Source: Setaria digitata
Taxonomy: Eukaryota > Nematoda > Chromadorea > Rhabditida > Setariidae
Length of the DNA: 64,000 bases
Assembly: GCA_003640385.1 (NCBI GenBank)
Contig: RCAB01000270.1
Span: forward strand, 23,339-87,338
Direction of reading: 5' to 3'
This document shows positions 1 to 12,180 of the stretch, one piece after another. A model generated the notes under the pieces. It saw nothing but the letters and a program-made list of their open reading frames with translations. It did not search any database and was not told the origin of the DNA. The stretch's first letter is position 1, and every line of letters starts with the position of its first letter. The position numbers and the translations under genes are program-made.

Positions 1-489
1 TAATTTCATTTAACTTTAATCAAGAATATTCACTACTCTACAAATAGCACCTTCTCCATAGTCCTAGGTTTAATCAAATTTAATTACTAGATTAGGATTA
101 CCGAAATTAATTACAGCACAGCATCCCACTAAAACAGTGCAAAAATAAGTAGCATCAGGAATTTTCATCCTTTTGCAAGCAATGTTTTTTGTCAATAAAG
201 AGATAATGCTCGCTTTTTGGAAGCATTTGCAGTAATATTAGGTTAGTAGCTTTAGTTGATTTGCTGCAACGCTACTTATCTTTCTACTTATTGTTCAACT
301 ATATCATGATTCCATATGAGGAGTCACAGCTCTGATCACTAATTCGGAATATTTTTAAAATATTATTCGCACATCTCGATGAACTAGTCTGAAAAGAAAA
401 CAAAAGAATTCAGAGAGTGATTCTTAGCATAGGAACTATGATAAGCAGTAATATATAATTCCAATCACCGTGTAAAATATCCATGGCCT
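1..489. other. No gene seen upstream of window start region
   Basis: AT-rich sequence downstream of the phosphatase gene (which runs leftward). It should contain that gene's 3' UTR and polyadenylation site, but I could not pick a convincing signal. No open frame of coding character is visible. Confidence 0.4.
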
Positions 490-1960
490 TCAACAGAATT
501 CCCTTGGAGCATTCGATTCATTTTGGTCTACAGCAGTACGCTTCTGTTTTCTGATATACACATCAGGAATAGGTCTTGCCATACCTCTCAATAATTCTAC
601 CGTACTTTTACCTCGTTCTTTACATTCGTAATCGATCATCTGTTGCCAAAATGACACATTTGGCGATATAAATGGTCTCTTATCCAATACATCGTAGTAT
701 GCTTCCCTCAGACTTAATCCTTCGTTCAGTACCAAAGACATCAGACAGAGAGACGAAGAACGACTGATCCCAGCTGCACAGTAAATTAATGTTTTTCCAC
801 CCTACAGAAAAAAAATATTGTTTGGGATGCAATTCAAATTTTTACAGCATATTTCATCTATTACTAACAACAGTTTTAGTGCCCTTTCTTCTCCTTCCAG
901 AATCTTTTCTTGATTTCTTGTTATCCTCACAATTATATCTAGTGCAGAACAACACAGCCTACTCAGCTATGTGATAATATTTCTTCGCTCTCTGAAACCC
1001 TCGTAAAATACCTATCGTACCTGGGAATTAATTAAATGTCACCACCTTTCTTTAGCTGGCAAAGTTTATGATGCAAAAATTCTTACTACCGTGAAATGCT
1101 TTTAAAATGGCACATATTTTTCATTTAATAACCTGTTTCTGCGCATTCTTAATAAACTGTGCGACATTTAAAAAATGAGCGGAAAGGTTTGTGATTAATG
1201 AATCATCCACCGAAATTTCCATAAATTCGATTCCTTCATAGTGTGGATTATTCGGAAGATTGGTAGCATCAATTATATGAGTTATACCAAGATCTCGCAG
1301 CTTCTGCAATGAATCAATGGAAATTCAACTCCTGAATTAATTATTTTCATAGTGCTATTTTCACTAACATTTCTGCTTTCTACGCTTGCTTTAAAAACGT
1401 CAACGGCATTTTTTTCTTCTGGAAATGGTTTTTTCATCTTTTTCTTTCTTTTAATAGCTTTAAAAAAGCTGCTCACTTACTTCCCTTTCCTCACTGGCAG
1501 TCTTTTATTCACTTCAATTCTTTTTTTCAACAATTTGGTGCTTTTGATAATTTGCTCTTTACTTGACGCAGTCATTACTTCTGTCTGGATAATTACTCAA
1601 ACTAATCAGTTATCTTCTTTTCTTCTTTTCAGTATAATCATATGACAATTTCCAACCTCTTTTTCCCTATCCATTGTAAACTTGTTTGTGTCGAAATGAA
1701 AATTTTAAAATTTTCGAGATCGAGAACAAACTCGATCATACACCTCACAACTAAGATAAAAAATGTTAAAAACAACTACGGCGTAATGTAATCAATTACT
1801 TTAATTCATAAAAAATTACTACGACTCTCTGTTTACTCACTTCAGTACTGATTTCAAGATCTCGAGAGAAATGGCTAACCTTCTCCGTAATACATCCAAA
1901 ACCACTAAGGTAGAGATAAGGTCGAATTTCAGAAATGTCGCACAGTTTCGGGACAACCAT
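490..1960 (-). CDS. Small atypical dual-specificity protein phosphatase (DUSP14/18/21-like)
   Basis: Predicted cysteine-dependent phosphatase acting on phospho-Tyr and phospho-Ser/Thr. Three exons: 1960-1880, 1303-1133 and 801-490 (complement), joined in phase 0, giving 187 residues, normal for the family (about 190). The first exon reads MVVPKLCDISEIRPYLYLSG, the usual N-terminus before the phosphatase fold. The acid loop has Asp60/Asp61 (SVDDS). The catalytic loop is YCAAGISRS with Cys92 and Arg98, followed by SLREAYYDVLDKRP and FWQQMIDYE, both typical of DUSP C-terminal helices. The residue before the catalytic Cys is Tyr where most members have His. There is no MAPK-binding (CH2) domain and no signal peptide, so it is probably cytosolic. 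A splice-acceptor-like AG lies 7 nt before the ATG. The exact orthologue is not assigned and the physiological substrate is unknown. Confidence 0.92.
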
Positions 1961-3932
1961 TGCCTGACTGCTTTTTACACATATATCAAATATTTATGAA
2001 TTTTGATTTCGCTCCATTTTTTGTATGATATTTAATCTAATCAGTATCGTACACTTTAATAACCTGAAAATGATAAACAAATAGCTTAATCTGATTTCAC
2101 TTCTCAATGTTTAACAAATTTATTAAAAAACTTCACATAAGTTTTCCAAATCGTTAAATTACAATGAATGGGCCTAACTGCAACTACAAATAGACAAAAG
2201 TTTAGTGCAAAAGTACAGTTAGACCAAATATACATCGATTGATTCTGGAAAGATTGAAAGGAAGGAACTACGTAAAGAGATGTAGGAGGATAAGGATTTC
2301 TGCTAAGTGTCGTCGAGTGTAAACATCAGGCTGTTGTAAAATGGAATGGTTTGACGTCATTCTAACGAGAAACGAGAAGTTTCTCCAGAAAAAACTATTT
2401 CTTTGGACAAAATGTTTCTTCCAAAAATACCCGCAAAACAGCGAATTTCCTAACCTTTTTCTATCCAATGCATATGAACGAGTCCTTTCCACAACAGTCT
2501 AAAATATGGTTACAAGTTCACCGGTCCAATCCCAAATTTTCTCATTCGAGACGTTCGAAAGCTGAAACTCTTCAATAAAACAGCTTTACACAATTGTTAC
2601 AAACAGTTTTCCGGAAAAAATTATGTGCCAAATTCTCTGACCATCTATTTTCAGTTCATAGGCAAAAAAAGATTTCCACATCATTCGAAATCTCCAAAGA
2701 CAGGCATATTACTCCTTGGGTAATTCTGGCGGAATATATCATTTGGGGGTGGTTATTTTTGGCACATATTATTCGCCTCATTATCATCTTATCATCTTAA
2801 TTGCTTCTCTACCATCAGTTTATTGTATCGCTATACTTGTCGAATGCGACAACCCAAGCGACAAGGCTATACCGGTAAATTAACAATTAAAAAGCTACTC
2901 CTTCGAGGAGTCAAATTTGTATTTATATCAGAAGATATAACTACTGATAAATAGAGTTAGCCAGTAACATCCGATATTAAGTTACAATCAGGAATTAGCA
3001 AAGCTTATAATTTAGAAAAAAGATGAAATTCCAAAAATTATTGAAATTGTTGAGGCAATTATTGGTCAGTGAATATTATCAGAGGACACGACTGACAAAC
3101 AGATGTTTAAAGAAGATTTACATTGAATGATTAAACCACAATCAAGTACTTGATCTCTAACCATGGTAACGTTTTTCTTCAGGATGAGTTTTTAACGAGA
3201 AAAAAATTTGGCTCCATCGCGCTTTTCTCTCAGATTGATTAAGAAAGGGTAATTTTTGCAGAGGAAACTGATTAAGATGATTAGGACGGTTATGTATTCC
3301 TGAGAATGGAGAAGGAGAGTAAATACTATTGAGGATAAGAAAGAGGTTAAGTATTTCTGAGACTGAAGAATGATCAAGCACCCGTGAAATTAAGGACTGA
3401 TCATAAGAGTGGTCATGAGACAAAAAGAGGTCAGGTAGTTGTAAAGATGACAAAGGAACGGGAATATTTGTTTCTGTCGGATAGTCTAGACAAACACTAT
3501 TAATATTGAAGAAGCGGATCTTGAAATTTATCCTCATTTAATCTCACTTGCAGTGCTTGACCCCTTGTAATAGTAGCTTATTTCACTGACCAGTCAACAT
3601 TTTAACCATCCAAACCAGAGAGTTACTTTGCTCAACTTTGGCCTGAACCCCATACCACAACCGTCACAAATACCAAGACGAATGTCCCAGGCCCTGGACG
3701 GGGCTCGAAACACAAACGCTTGGTTTTTTGCGGCGCGGCGTATCGTGTATTACTGAACCCTCAGGTAACTTACTTTCACAACGGAGACGAATGTCCTACA
3801 TTTTAAAGTATTTGGTGACAAGGAACTTGCTTCCGTCTTAATTGGAATTCTTATTTCCTTAAAAGTCTATTCTCATCGCAACTAGATTTGGCCAAATATA
3901 TATTCCAGTTGGACGCGGTGCAGTTCGATTGT
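1961..3932. other. Intergenic, divergent promoter region
   Basis: Lies between the leftward phosphatase and the rightward PPIL3 gene, so it should hold both promoters. A 126-codon minus frame at 3157-3537 has low-complexity Ser/Leu/Phe composition, no recognisable domain and no splice partners, and I do not call it. No RNA gene was recognised. Confidence 0.5.
3901..3932 (+). promoter_or_regulatory. Candidate SL trans-splice acceptor and 5' UTR of PPIL3
   Basis: A TATATTCCAG acceptor ends at 3908, 24 nt before the PPIL3 start codon. No upstream coding exon is needed, so the AG may receive a spliced leader or close a short 5' UTR intron. Inference only. Confidence 0.4.
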
Positions 3933-5105
3933 ATGTCGGTTACGTTACAAACGACGTTAGGCGATATCAAACTTGAATTGTACTGCGATTTGTGTCCAAA
4001 AACTTGCGAAGTAAGTCTGACTAACTATTTGTAGCCATATTTTTCCTTTATGTCTCTCTTCTACTGCAAAGCATTGCTGGTAACCTCTTTGGCAGAGGTC
4101 AGGAACTTACTATGCCTGATGTGGTTTCGTATAAAGTCTTGTTAAGTCACGAAGTATTCTTATGGCTTAATGCTGGGACATTAAGACGACACTGTTTTTT
4201 GACAAAAAGTCATTTTTGGATATTTAAATGACCTCTGGAGTATTGAAATTCTACATTTGGTCTTTTTTAACATTAAATTACGAACTTGCAGAATTTTTTG
4301 GCGCTATGTGCTAGTGGCTACTACGATAATTGTATTTTTCACCGTAATATTAAAGATTTTATGGTACAAACTGGTGATCCAACTGGTACTGGTAAAGGAG
4401 GTGATAGTATTTGGGGTGGGCCCATCGAAGACGAATTGAACGCCGCCTTGAAAGTAAACGCCATGTTTCACTGCAGCTTTTACCATTCGCACTTTTTCAC
4501 GCTTTGTTCATCTGTCTTTATATTATTAATATTTCTAATTAGTGTTTCATTTTCTTTTTTGTTTTTAATTCAGTTTTGCTGTAACAGTTTACAGAATCCT
4601 ATTGAATTTAATTTTGAAGCTGTGGAAATTATCTTTTTACAGCACGACGCCAGAGGTGTTGTGTCTATGGCTGGTAACGGACCAAATACAGGTCGATCGC
4701 AGTTTTTTATCACTTACGCAAAGCACCCAACACTAGACTTGAAATATACAATTTTCGGAAGGTTCATTTGCTTTCCTTACCGTTAATCTTCATATGTATA
4801 AAATCTTGATTCTGCATGTTTCTTTAGTGCTGTTATTTGCCTGCAAAATAAATAGATTTTGACATTGTATTAGTTGCACTTCATATTAGTGAACAAATTT
4901 AAATATTTTGTTTTCCTCATCCTACTTTCATGCAATAGCCACAGTTAATATTCATGTTATTTTCAGAGTAATAGACGGATTTGACGTATTGGACGAGCTA
5001 GAGAAAGTAAAAGTTGACGCGAAATATCGACCAGTAATTGAACAGAAAATTCGAAATGTTATCATCCATGCTAATCCGATTGCCGATATGGCAACGAATT
5101 CCTAA
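3933..5105 (+). CDS. PPIL3: Peptidyl-prolyl cis-trans isomerase, PPIL3-type cyclophilin
   Basis: Cyclophilin that isomerises X-Pro bonds. PPIL3 proteins are small nuclear or spliceosome-associated members. Exons 3933-4010, 4292-4453, 4643-4761 and 4967-5105 give 165 residues against about 161 in human PPIL3. The protein opens MSVTLQTTLGDIKLELYC and contains the core FHRNIKDFMVQTGDP with catalytic Arg44, then GTGKGGDSIWGGPIEDE, GVVSMAGNGPNTGRSQFFIT, and ends in IRNVIIHANPIA. These match the PPIL3 subfamily rather than cyclophilin A. The position of the CsA-contact Trp of CypA falls in a stretch reading HPTLDLKYTIFG, with no Trp, as is usual for PPIL3. All junctions are GT-AG. The stop at 5103-5105 is followed 4 nt later by the start of the next gene. 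Confidence 0.96.
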
Positions 5106-5109
5106 AATC

Positions 5110-6382
5110 ATGTGTTTGAGTCGCTCTCCATTGCATTATATTGCATGTCCCCAACATCCTGTTTTCCCCTCTTCATTATTAACCAAAAGTGGATCGCCAA
5201 ATTTCTTTCACACAAATAAAACTGTGTTACGGCATCTATCCAATGAAAAAAATGAGAAATCCACATTCGACGGAAAATGTTCAGTTGAGATCGAAAAACA
5301 GATAGATTTGGAGAACATCCGAGAAATGCAAAAATATTTCGAACAATATGCTGAAGAGTATGTTGAGATGGAATCCGAGTCGGAGCCTTCTCATGAAATC
5401 GTAACAAAATCAGGTGTGCACTGTTTACATTCTATGCCTGAAAGTTAATAGCAAAAACACGTCATTCAGATGTTAAAATCAGCATCTACCTATTAATTTT
5501 TTTAAACTTATTTTGCATATTTTTATTACTTTATCTCCATTTTTTTCTGATTTTTTTCTTTTTTTAAATGATTTTATTATTCTGATTGTTCGAGACAATA
5601 TATACAATATCTAAGGTTCACTTCACTTTTTTAACTGTTCCAGAACGCTTGCGACAGCGTCTCGAACCTTTGCTAAATTTCCAACAAGGTTCTTTGACAA
5701 ATCCGCTTAGTGTGAAAGAGATCGTGGACATTCTGCGGGCAGAGCGCGCAGAAGATATTGTTTGCATCAAAGTTCCTGTTAGTAATGCTCCTGATAAATA
5801 TGTTGTCATTTGTACACCCCATAATATGCGACATGGTGAAGCCATAGTGCTTTCTATACGGAAATGCTTTAAGCTTAAAACTGATAATCAAGTTTGTTAT
5901 TTTGCGTTCTCTTTTTTTTCTTTTTTTTGATTTTGCGAACTCGTAGATAATTTGGCTTAGATTAAAAAAAAAAAAAAAATGAAGGAAGAAGAAACTAGAA
6001 AACATATTTCTGCAGTTGCTGTAATAGATCGCTTTCGCTTTTCAGAGATACTGTCATATGAAGAAGATTATCACATAAAACATATATGATGCTGCTATCT
6101 GCTGCAATAGAATAACTCTGAATCACGTTCTATATTTGACCTATTTTTTTTTCAAGAATGATTTTGAAAGAAAAAGCTGTTCATTTTTAGGTGCAGCCAC
6201 CGAAAAAAGCGAAAGTTGGTCGATGGTTATGTTACACTTTTGAGGACATCTCATTACATATAATGACCCGTGAAGCACGACTCAAATATGATCTTGAAAG
6301 CCTTTGGGGCATCGGAGTAATGGAATCTTTAGAAGATGAATTAGATATTTCAAGCCCACTTCCGATCTCTACTGCAAGCTAA
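5110..6382 (+). CDS. MALSU1: Mitochondrial ribosomal silencing factor (RsfS/Iojap family)
   Basis: MALSU1/RsfS binds uL14m on the mitochondrial large subunit during assembly and blocks premature subunit joining. Exons 5110-5413, 5644-5891 and 6191-6382 give 247 residues. The first about 95 residues are a basic, Ser/Pro-rich leader (MCLSRSPLHYIACPQHPV) consistent with a mitochondrial presequence, followed by an acidic segment. The Iojap domain starts near LSVKEIVDILRAERAEDIVC, continues KYVVICTPHNMRHGEAIV, and ends with GRWLCYTFEDISLHIMTREA and KYDLESLWG, matching the conserved WLC-D--DIVVH-M---R-YYDLE-LW pattern. The start is the first ATG after the PPIL3 stop. The same frame is open further left, with an ATG at 5038 inside PPIL3 exon 4, so a longer overlapping N-terminus is possible. 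Because exon phases 1 and 0 fit, the exon chain is secure and only the start is uncertain. Confidence 0.92.
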
Positions 6383-6523
6383 GATATCTTCCGGAACGGT
6401 TATTTACAAATCTGGATAAGAATATGGTGGTAACCAACAACTTTAATGAAATTGCACTTTATATAAATATGATATATATCGCTTTATATAAATATTTTTG
6501 GTATGAAATTGTTAGTCATGTGT

Positions 6524-6529
6524 AATAAA
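6524..6529 (+). terminator. Polyadenylation signal AATAAA for the PPIL3-MALSU1 unit
   Basis: A canonical hexamer lies 142 nt after the MALSU1 stop, on the coding strand, with no other candidate closer. Inferred from motif and position. Confidence 0.5.
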
Positions 6530-9500
6530 TGCAAGATGCAGTCATTTGTCATTTGCAGATTTCAGGCTTTTCTCCTTGAATAAGAAGTGCCAACCCATTT
6601 TGAAAGACTAAGGAGTTTGCATATGTGAATTTTTGGTTCCTTTCTCTTACTGATATTTCAAATAATAATCAGATGTGAATAATATTGCAATCATTTATCT
6701 ATCATTCTGACTTAGTAGGAATATTTAATTGCATTAATTTCAAACAAGTTATGAGTCTCGCTCTTTCAAATAAATTTGATGTTGCATTCAGGCTGTCCTC
6801 TAATTTATAATGAGGAGTGAAAAGAACGGAGAAAATATGATATTTCTGGTATAGTAATAGAAGAAGTTTGTTTTGCTGATTCAAATGAAAAAAGTGCAAT
6901 TTGATATGTTCAACGGGTGAAGTCTTCTAGTTCAGAAGAGTTCGTTGATATAGAAGTTTAATATACCTGGTACGGGATAGGAGCTCAATCCTGGAGCAAG
7001 CATCATAACTGCGTTTTTGCTAATAGCATAAAAGACGAAAAGTGTAATTGCCTTTTCCATCAAATTGTAATCCCTCCAATACTTTTTCTTCCTTTTTTTC
7101 TCTTCTTTCTTTCTGCAGAATGAAAAAAGTTTGGCATGTTAGTAAAATGTTTTTGATTTTACAAAAATTGACAAATCATTTAAACTTTCTTAAACTTGTT
7201 CATGGATTCAATTTTTTTTAGGTAATTTTTTTTTCTTTAAATTACGTCTTATCTATCCTTCTAGTAAAAGCTTACAATGCCGCTGATGAAATACACTTGA
7301 TGGGTCGTTAATGTTATGTAATCAATCGAATGTTATCAAATTTTTATGCATTATTTCGCTGCTGGATCTTCTATACTTATTTCCGTCCTCTCCCAGTACT
7401 TCATTTTTCTCTCTTTGAATACTTTTTATTCATTAAAATGGCTCATCAGAAATTATTTTTCCTTTCGTTAAGTATTTTAAATCAAAGAAATGATGATGCA
7501 ATGAAGTTAAAAGAGCACCCAGCTTTGTTAGCAACCGTTCCGATTCTTATCAGTAGCTCTGGAGGAAACAAAAAACTACTGGGGCATAAATTTAACAGTG
7601 TAGTGAAGTAAAGAAGTCTAGAATAGGATGTCGTGAATTATTTTTCGTAAGACAATGTCCAATTAACTTCTGAGTCTTTTTTTTTAAATAGGCTTTTGTC
7701 AAACCGAGAATAGAAGATTCTGCTACTTTCAGGAATATATTGGTGTTTAATCAGGAGTTTGAGTTTCATTACTGCTCAGTTTTCATTTGCGCAAAATAAT
7801 TCATAAGTTATGATAAGTTGGAGAAGTAGAAATTTATGACTGTTAACTTTTTTTATAAATGAGTGACATTTATCTTCTTAAGTTTGCAAAATTTCCAGCT
7901 CATTCGTTGTGAAATTAACGATTCTACAGAAAAAATGTCTAGTAAATGTTGTAATTCTCGCGTAATAAAATGCCTTGGCACAAAGAACAAACTTGAGGAA
8001 CTTTCTAAATATAAAAATGTATGCATTGTCGTTTTTCAAGACTAACTAACTATCAAGCCCAAGGATGCATACGCTGGTGTTGGCGTTCTCATAAGCCTAA
8101 TCTTAATCCTCCTAAAGAAAAAGAAAGGGGAAAAGATTAACCAGTGAAGTGTTCAGTTGAAATTCCCAGAAAGAATATTTTGACCATTTGTTGAATGAGA
8201 GATTAACATTTACTTCAAATGGAAGCATTTTAAGCGAAGGATTTTACTTCAGTATTAAAGGGCTTCGTTTTTCTTTTCTTTTCACCTTCCACTTCGCGGT
8301 ATTTCCCTCACTGCTGATGTGTCACTTCCTTTCCTTAATTAAAAAAATGAGAAATCATTTCTCTCTTTATATTAACGAAGAACCATTTATTAGTAGTGAT
8401 AAAGTAAACTCCCTGTCTTAAATGGATCATATTTTTCAAGTATTTCTCATTTGAAGTATTTTAGTCATCCAGTTTAACGTGTTCAGCTTACGGAGCAATA
8501 ACCTGTGACCTATACGACGACTAGGAAATATTGCTAGTTTTACAACGCATATATCTGTTGGTAAGTATCATGCTAGTTCCGGTCTTTAGGTAGAAGTTTA
8601 GAACTTTGGAAATGAAGAAATGCTGACAAATGGATTTAACATTGTTTGACACTTAAGATATTTTGTTTGTTTTCAGCAACGTTTTCTTCTCGTTGTTGCA
8701 TTTTTCTTCGGAAGAATTAAATTTAAAACGTTGAAGCAATAATTTTTCAGTGCTAATAAATTGATAAAATCGCGCAAAAGCAGTGAATATCTGAAGAGAA
8801 TATATTTTTTCAGTCACTGATAGAAATGAAATCATGAATGTGCTCCATTCCTTTTCAGTTACTCTAACCATCCTCCAATTTCCTGCCACTTAATCAATCA
8901 TTAAAATGATAGTTATTTTGCTTAAATATTTCCATAAATGTCAGTATGATTAATTCATCCTCATGCATCTCTTCTTCTTATTCATTGTACATGTTATCAT
9001 AATATTATATTAAATAATGTTTAAATAATTTTTACCACTTATAATATCGTATTCATAAGACTAATTCATTGCACAATTTAACAGATGATAGTGATTTTTC
9101 TTTAATCGATTTCCAATAATTTGTTAGATAAGTGCATAAAGCACAACAAGAAGTGAAAAAAAAAAAGTTGAGCTGGGTGAGGTTTCAAATTTTCACTGTT
9201 TAAATTTTAATAAAATTTCAGTAGCCACAATTATCAACCACCAAGCAGATTTCTGTTATTCATTTCCCAATTAAATTTACTGTAACTATATACCGAGCAG
9301 TATCCTTTAAAATAATTCCAAAAAATCATTTCACAAATTTAATTTGATATTGATTTTTCCAGCTGTTTGTTTCGATTTCCGGGCCTTTTATCCATTATCT
9401 CAATGAAGCAAATAATTCAACATAGTTCAGATGAAAAAAAAGTTTACCGGCTAGTAACAAGAATAAAAAAAAGTTTCATTCTGTAGAGGAAATAATTAAC

Positions 9501-12169
9501 TGAATAACTAACTGATGGAAGCTATTATCACACTTTGCTATTGAATAATTTGCCATCTTCAATTATTTCTGCTCTCATTAATCATTTACGATAAATAAAT
9601 GAATGCAAGAAATTAGTGGAAATTAATTTTCAGGAAGGTTATTATTTTGGCACTGTTCTGAACAATACTTTTATTTTCTCTAACAATTGTATCTCAGCTT
9701 GTGCCCAACGTTATGCCATTGTTTTCGATAGCAAAATTGAATTTAATTTGAAAAGAGAATCAAAGAGAATTAAGAAATGCTCTTAACAGAAAACCGAATC
9801 AGTCAGTGAACACTGATAAGAAAATTCACTACAAAGAACATGTATCATCTGTTTCTAGAGATTTTTATTTCTTATCACTCGAATAATTTTTTTTTTTGAT
9901 AAATTACCTTTTCAGTTCTGATATGAACAGTGAATGAGAAGAAAAGAAAATGTGTGGGAAATTTTACACTAAGATTATATTTTATTTGGCAACGTAATAG
10001 TGATAACAATCAATGAATCTCTAAATTTGGACTAGACATTAAATCTGTATAGGACTTAGAGTAAATTATAGAATTTTAATTATATTTTAAAAGCTTACGA
10101 TGAACAGGTTCAACCATATGTAGTCTTAACTTCATCATATCATATCATTACTGTTTATATTATTCCTTTTGAGGAACTCTCTTGATTAAAATTTAAAATG
10201 AACATTAAAAATTATCGACCACTATGATAATCACACACTGTTAATTTTCGATTAATAGAGCAATATGTTAAGGCATTTTAATGTGATAATATGAGACAGT
10301 ATAATCCTAAGTGATCAGAATTAATGACTTAGATGACAACATGCTAATTAACTGAATGAATATGATTAAAAGAGAGCCAAAATAAAGCAAGCCTCTTCAG
10401 AATTTCCTCTTTTAAATAAGTAAAATGAAAAATTTAAACTCAACCACAATTTAAATTCCTTTCATTTCTCATATCTCTTTTACTTCACTGCTAGAAATTT
10501 CACATGACTAATCAAAAAAAAGGGCAAACTATTTGATCTTTTCTTTCAAGTTTTACCTTGGCTTATTTCAAAAAATTTTAAACCGTTGAAAAAAGATTTC
10601 GTCCTATTGAAAAAGTCAAAAAATTTTTGAGTTTTATCCTAAAAGCTATTGTTTTTGGGATAAATGTAGTTGACTCAGCAGAAAATGTAACAGCGCAAAG
10701 AAGCCTCAGCTGTTAAGAAACATATTAATATCATGACTTGGAAAAAATCTTAAGAGTTGATAAATTCTAAGTTCTTTGAATTAATTAGTCTTGTCCAGCA
10801 ATCCATTTTAAAAGTATTATCATTCTGTAAGTCCTGCTTATCAGAATTTGTGTTCTCCTCTCCACTTGTTTAATTATTAAAATTCACATCTTGATCTTGC
10901 TAAAAGTTATATTAAGATATTTTTATCAGACAATACAAAATCCTTATTTTATTAGTAGAATCAAAAAATTAATAACTCACATAAATCATTCTTATCATTC
11001 GAGATATCAGTTGATAACAAGAAAAAAAAAAGATTCATACAATTACACTAGCCTAACAAATTTGTAAATTTTGTAAATCAAAATTATAACGTGGAATGTG
11101 AGTTTTTGAATTCAAAAATTTCTAATGGACAAGCGTAAATAAACATATAAATAAATAACTAAATGAATAAATAACTGAATAAATAAATAAACAAATAACT
11201 AACTGAGTAAATAACTAAATAAATAAATAAATAAACGAATAAATAATTAAATAAATAAATAAATAAATAGTAAATAATAAATTAAATAAATGAAAGAGGA
11301 TAATTACTGGAGAAGAAATAAATGGTAATTTTGTTTTTTGATCGACTAAATTTTGAATTTAATCATTGGAAAAATAAACTAAAATTTGCATAAAATTTGT
11401 TGGAATGAATGAATTTGTCTGAAAATCGTATGATAGGTTATTACTTAAGTCTAGCAACGTCGTACATAATCGTCATTCGCAACACAACAATCATCATCAC
11501 TCATCATTATCGTCACCATCACAATCTCTATCAATCTCAAAACACATTTTTCATTTTACTTTAAGTGCTACTTATCAATCTTTGCAAAAGCATTTTTCCG
11601 CTGCTCACTCCTTTCAGTACTTTCCTTTCAATTCTTAGAAATATATTATCATTATTATCCTTCTCCTTTTCCCTTCTTCTTCTCCCTACTCTTTTTTTTT
11701 TTTAATTTTTCATTTGTTATTTAGAAAGTATTATTGAACATGAACAAACAAACTGGCTCTAATATTCATTCCTCCTTTTTTTTTTGTGCAACTAATTTAA
11801 GAATATTTCAAATTGAGTTAAATATAGCCCTCGAAATTTGAAAAAATTCAATTAATTGTTATTATATTTTGAGATACTAAAAAAAGTTAATCATATTTTT
11901 GGTCATTGATAATGAGAATAATATCATTTGCTGTTAATGAAATTTTGATAAATTTTCTACGATAATTGGAAACTGACATCGTAATCGAACAGGTTTCAAT
12001 TCTCATGTTTCCTTTTTTCATCTAACTTCTCAGCTTCATAAATATGGTGTTAAATTTGAAATTCTTTGAAAGAATTTGCTGTTTACATGTATCGTAAGAT
12101 CTCATTTCCAATATGCTGAACATTTCTTGTTCATATCATTGCAATCAGTGAAGAGCAGGTATTTTCCAG
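6530..12169. other. Gene desert upstream of the potassium channel
   Basis: About 5.6 kb of AT-rich sequence. Short frames such as 7330-7611 (plus) and 8653-8889 (minus) show no domain, no convincing splice partners and biased AT-driven composition. A tetranucleotide repeat block lies at 11135-11297. It probably contains the channel promoter and perhaps non-coding 5' exons. Confidence 0.5.
11135..11297. repeat. (AAAT)n-type microsatellite block
   Basis: Interrupted runs of the tetramer AAAT/AATA with occasional ACTA and GAAT variants, plainly visible over about 160 nt. Confidence 0.9.
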
Positions 12170-12180
12170 GTGCACTAATA

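Noticed and set aside
3157..3537. 126-codon minus-strand frame upstream of PPIL3
   Set aside because: Leu/Ser/Phe-rich composition, no domain, no partner exons and no good start context. Likely chance opening in biased sequence.
7330..7611. 93-codon plus frame upstream of the potassium channel
   Set aside because: Phe-rich, AT-driven composition; no domain or splice partners. Could be reconsidered only with transcript evidence.
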